Positions 62,454 through 64,000 of a DNA stretch of 64,000 nt are shown here, piece by piece; the first letter of the stretch is position 1, and the number at the start of each line of letters is the position of its first letter. Location: NCBI RefSeq assembly GCF_030519655.1, contig NZ_JAUMIT010000003.1, positions 310,001 to 374,000 of the forward strand, written 5' to 3'. Below the pieces are notes generated by a model. It ran no database searches. It had not been told where the DNA came from and saw nothing but the letters and a program-made list of their open reading frames with translations. Both the position numbers and the translations under genes were made by a program. The stretch is from Wenyingzhuangia gilva. Its GTDB lineage: Bacteria; Bacteroidota; Bacteroidia; Flavobacteriales; Flavobacteriaceae.

Positions 62454-63722
62454 ATGAACGTTTCAAGTACTTTTTCTATCCTGTTCTGGATAAACACATC
62501 ACGCATTAAAAACAACAAAGCACAAATCTTTGCTAGAGTTACCATCAATCAAAAGAGAGCTAATATTAGCCTTAAACGGGAGGTGGAAATATCACAATGG
62601 GATACCTCTAAATCAAAAGTCAAAGGTTCTAATTCCGAAGCCAAACAAATCAATCAATACATTGAACAGGTAAGAGCTGGACTATTCAACGCACATCAAG
62701 AATTACAATATGAGGGTAAGTTGATTACATCACAATTGGTAAAAGCAAGATATTTAGGTTTAGATACTCAAAACTATTCTTTTACTGACCTCTTTAAATA
62801 TCATAATTCCATTGCTAATGACAAAGTAACCAAAGACACTTTAAATCATTATGTAACTACTCAAAACTATATACTTGAGTATATTGAAAGTAGGTATAAA
62901 ACCACTGATGTTTTTTTAAAAGAATTAGATTATAAGTTTATCTCAGGTTTTGAGTTGTTTTTAAGAAATTACATTTCAAAAGGGAATAATAAACCAATAG
63001 GTAATAATACGATTGTTAAGCACATGCAGCGTATCAACAAGATGATTAATATTGCCATCAACCTAGATTGGCTCCATAAAAATCCTTTTGTCAATTATAA
63101 ACTATCATTAGAAAAAACAAATAGAGAATTCTTAACAGAACAAGAATTAAATATTATCAATATATATCAACCTAAAATAGAACGACTACGTTTGGTAAAA
63201 GACTTGTTTTTATTTAGTTGTTATACAGGTTTATCTTACATCGATATCAGAAATTTATCTCCAGATAATATTGCAAAAGGAATTGATGGTAATAATTGGA
63301 TTATCACCAAAAGACAAAAAACAGGAATTTCTGTAAAAGTACCTTTGTTAGAACCTGCTGAAAAGTTGATAAAATCATCTACCGAAAACTACCGAAAAAT
63401 TGATTTCAATAAAATCTTTCCAACCATCTCTAATCAAAAGGTAAATAGCTACTTAAAAGAGATTGCAGATTGTTGTGGCATTACTAAAAATTTAACCTTT
63501 CACATGGCTAGACATACCTTTGCTACTACAGTTACTTTATCTAATGGTATTCCTATTGAAACGGTTTCAAAAATGTTAGGACATACCAAGCTTACCACGA
63601 CACAGATTTACGCAAAAATTATAGATAAAAAAGTGAGTGAAGACATGAGTATTCTTAGAAATAAATTCTCGGAAAACTCACATTTGGCACGAAAAAACAA
63701 AGTTTCACAACCCTCAATTTGA
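62454..63722 (+). CDS. Tyrosine-type integrase (IntDOT-like), marks start of an integrated element
   Basis: A 422-residue site-specific recombinase. N-terminal arm-binding region (~1-100, with FARVTINQKRANISLKREV), SAM-like core-binding domain (~110-215), and catalytic domain to the end. H350-x-x-R353 (HMARHTFA), GH of MLGHTKL and nucleophile Y386 (TTTQIYAKI) are present. Box I reads TGLSYID with Ser261 where most integrases have Arg, as in the CTnDOT integrase of Bacteroides, which still works. Adjacent to tRNA-Ser(UGA), it probably integrated an element there; the body of the element lies to the right. Confidence 0.92.
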   Translation: MNVSSTFSILFWINTSRIKNNKAQIFARVTINQKRANISLKREVEISQWDTSKSKVKGSNSEAKQINQYIEQVRAGLFNAHQELQYEGKLITSQLVKARYLGLDTQNYSFTDLFKYHNSIANDKVTKDTLNHYVTTQNYILEYIESRYKTTDVFLKELDYKFISGFELFLRNYISKGNNKPIGNNTIVKHMQRINKMINIAINLDWLHKNPFVNYKLSLEKTNREFLTEQELNIINIYQPKIERLRLVKDLFLFSCYTGLSYIDIRNLSPDNIAKGIDGNNWIITKRQKTGISVKVPLLEPAEKLIKSSTENYRKIDFNKIFPTISNQKVNSYLKEIADCCGITKNLTFHMARHTFATTVTLSNGIPIETVSKMLGHTKLTTTQIYAKIIDKKVSEDMSILRNKFSENSHLARKNKVSQPSI

Positions 63723-63828
63723 GTGTTTTACATAAATTTTAATCATTTTTAACTGCGTGATTTCTCAGGCAGGATATTATTTGTTTGATTAATAAAATAA
63801 ATTCATAGTCTTTAAAAATTTAGATACT

Positions 63829-64000
63829 ATGAAAAGGATTTTAGATTTAGTTAAAAATTATGAAAACACGATTAAGAAAATTGAAAGTAAACATCTTAAA
63901 AAAGAAGATGAACTAAAATTAAAACTCAAAGAAGCTAAGAAACACTTGCATCAAATAAGAGTTTACGTTAGGACTTTATCATTTAAAAACACTCAAGAAG
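63829..64000 (+). CDS. Partial coding region of the integrated element
   Basis: An open frame of 57 codons from ATG 63829 to the edge, starting MKRILDLVKNYENTIKKIES, rich in Lys, Glu and Leu, with a coiled-coil look. It is the first gene after the integrase. The pattern near the edge (HLHQIRVYVRTLSF) and the position are reminiscent of RteC-type excision regulators of Bacteroides conjugative elements, but too little is visible to name it. The 106-base gap before it shows no clear promoter. Confidence 0.55.
   Translation, partial: MKRILDLVKNYENTIKKIESKHLKKEDELKLKLKEAKKHLHQIRVYVRTLSFKNTQE

Overview
The window comes from the chromosome of an AT-rich Bacteroidota, most likely a marine member of the Flavobacteriaceae. 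The evidence is the gene content (DUF4954, HmuY with a TonB receptor, DUF6607, DUF3822, SusC-type domains) and the promoters. Clear Shine-Dalgarno sites are not obvious. Many transcription units instead have the Bacteroidota -7 box TAnnTTTG a short distance before the start codon. In several places this box moves the start: the longest reading frame begins inside the promoter, so I moved the start to the next in-frame ATG (9018, 16388, 16867).

Layout. 1-4.5 kb: a partial LpxH-like phosphoesterase, then DUF4954 and glmS. 4.5-7.9 kb (minus): lipoprotein, miaA, a voltage-gated-type ion channel, and an exonuclease fused to a GIY-YIG nuclease. 8-12.4 kb (plus): AraC regulator, drug-efflux MFS protein and a secreted M1 peptidase. 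12.4-16.3 kb (minus): YggS, a SerA-type dehydrogenase, SerC and an acyl-CoA reductase, divergent from a 2[4Fe-4S] ferredoxin. 16.8-19 kb (plus): SGNH hydrolase, then a SatD/DUF3307 pair behind three evenly spaced operator-like repeats. 19-23.7 kb (minus): TruC-like pseudouridine synthase, ornithine cyclodeaminase homologue, patatin, RsmD, DUF3822 and a membrane protein. 23.8-31.4 kb (plus): RecD-like helicase, 5-oxoprolinase PxpABC, and a WYL regulator directly before a TonB-type receptor. 31.4-35.2 kb: heme uptake (HmuY, TonB receptor) divergent from DUF6607. 35.2-39.7 kb (minus): a DUF4139 protein carrying an inserted SusC-like mini-plug, an EEP-family protein and a DEAD-box helicase. 39.8-41.3 kb: AbiH defence protein and an acetyltransferase. 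41.4-48.2 kb (minus): C1 peptidase, DsbA-like protein, MoxR ATPase with VWA partner, a secreted protein and a Gfo/Idh oxidoreductase. A 70-bp array of 7-bp units lies before the DsbA gene.

50.1-61.9 kb is the most interesting block. A 1455-residue hybrid histidine kinase is divergent from a YaiO-type outer-membrane protein and an unrecognised membrane-anchored protein. These two converge on a tightly coupled operon of receiver, HEAT-repeat membrane protein, processive GT2 glycosyltransferase and LtaS/MdoB-type phosphotransferase. I read it as a phosphorelay-controlled machine that makes and decorates an extracellular or periplasmic polymer.

Two serine tRNAs are present: GGA at 48.3 kb and UGA at 62.15 kb. 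An IntDOT-like tyrosine recombinase follows the second one directly, so an integrated element probably begins near 62.24 kb and runs off the right edge. No stretch longer than 300 bases lacks a gene.
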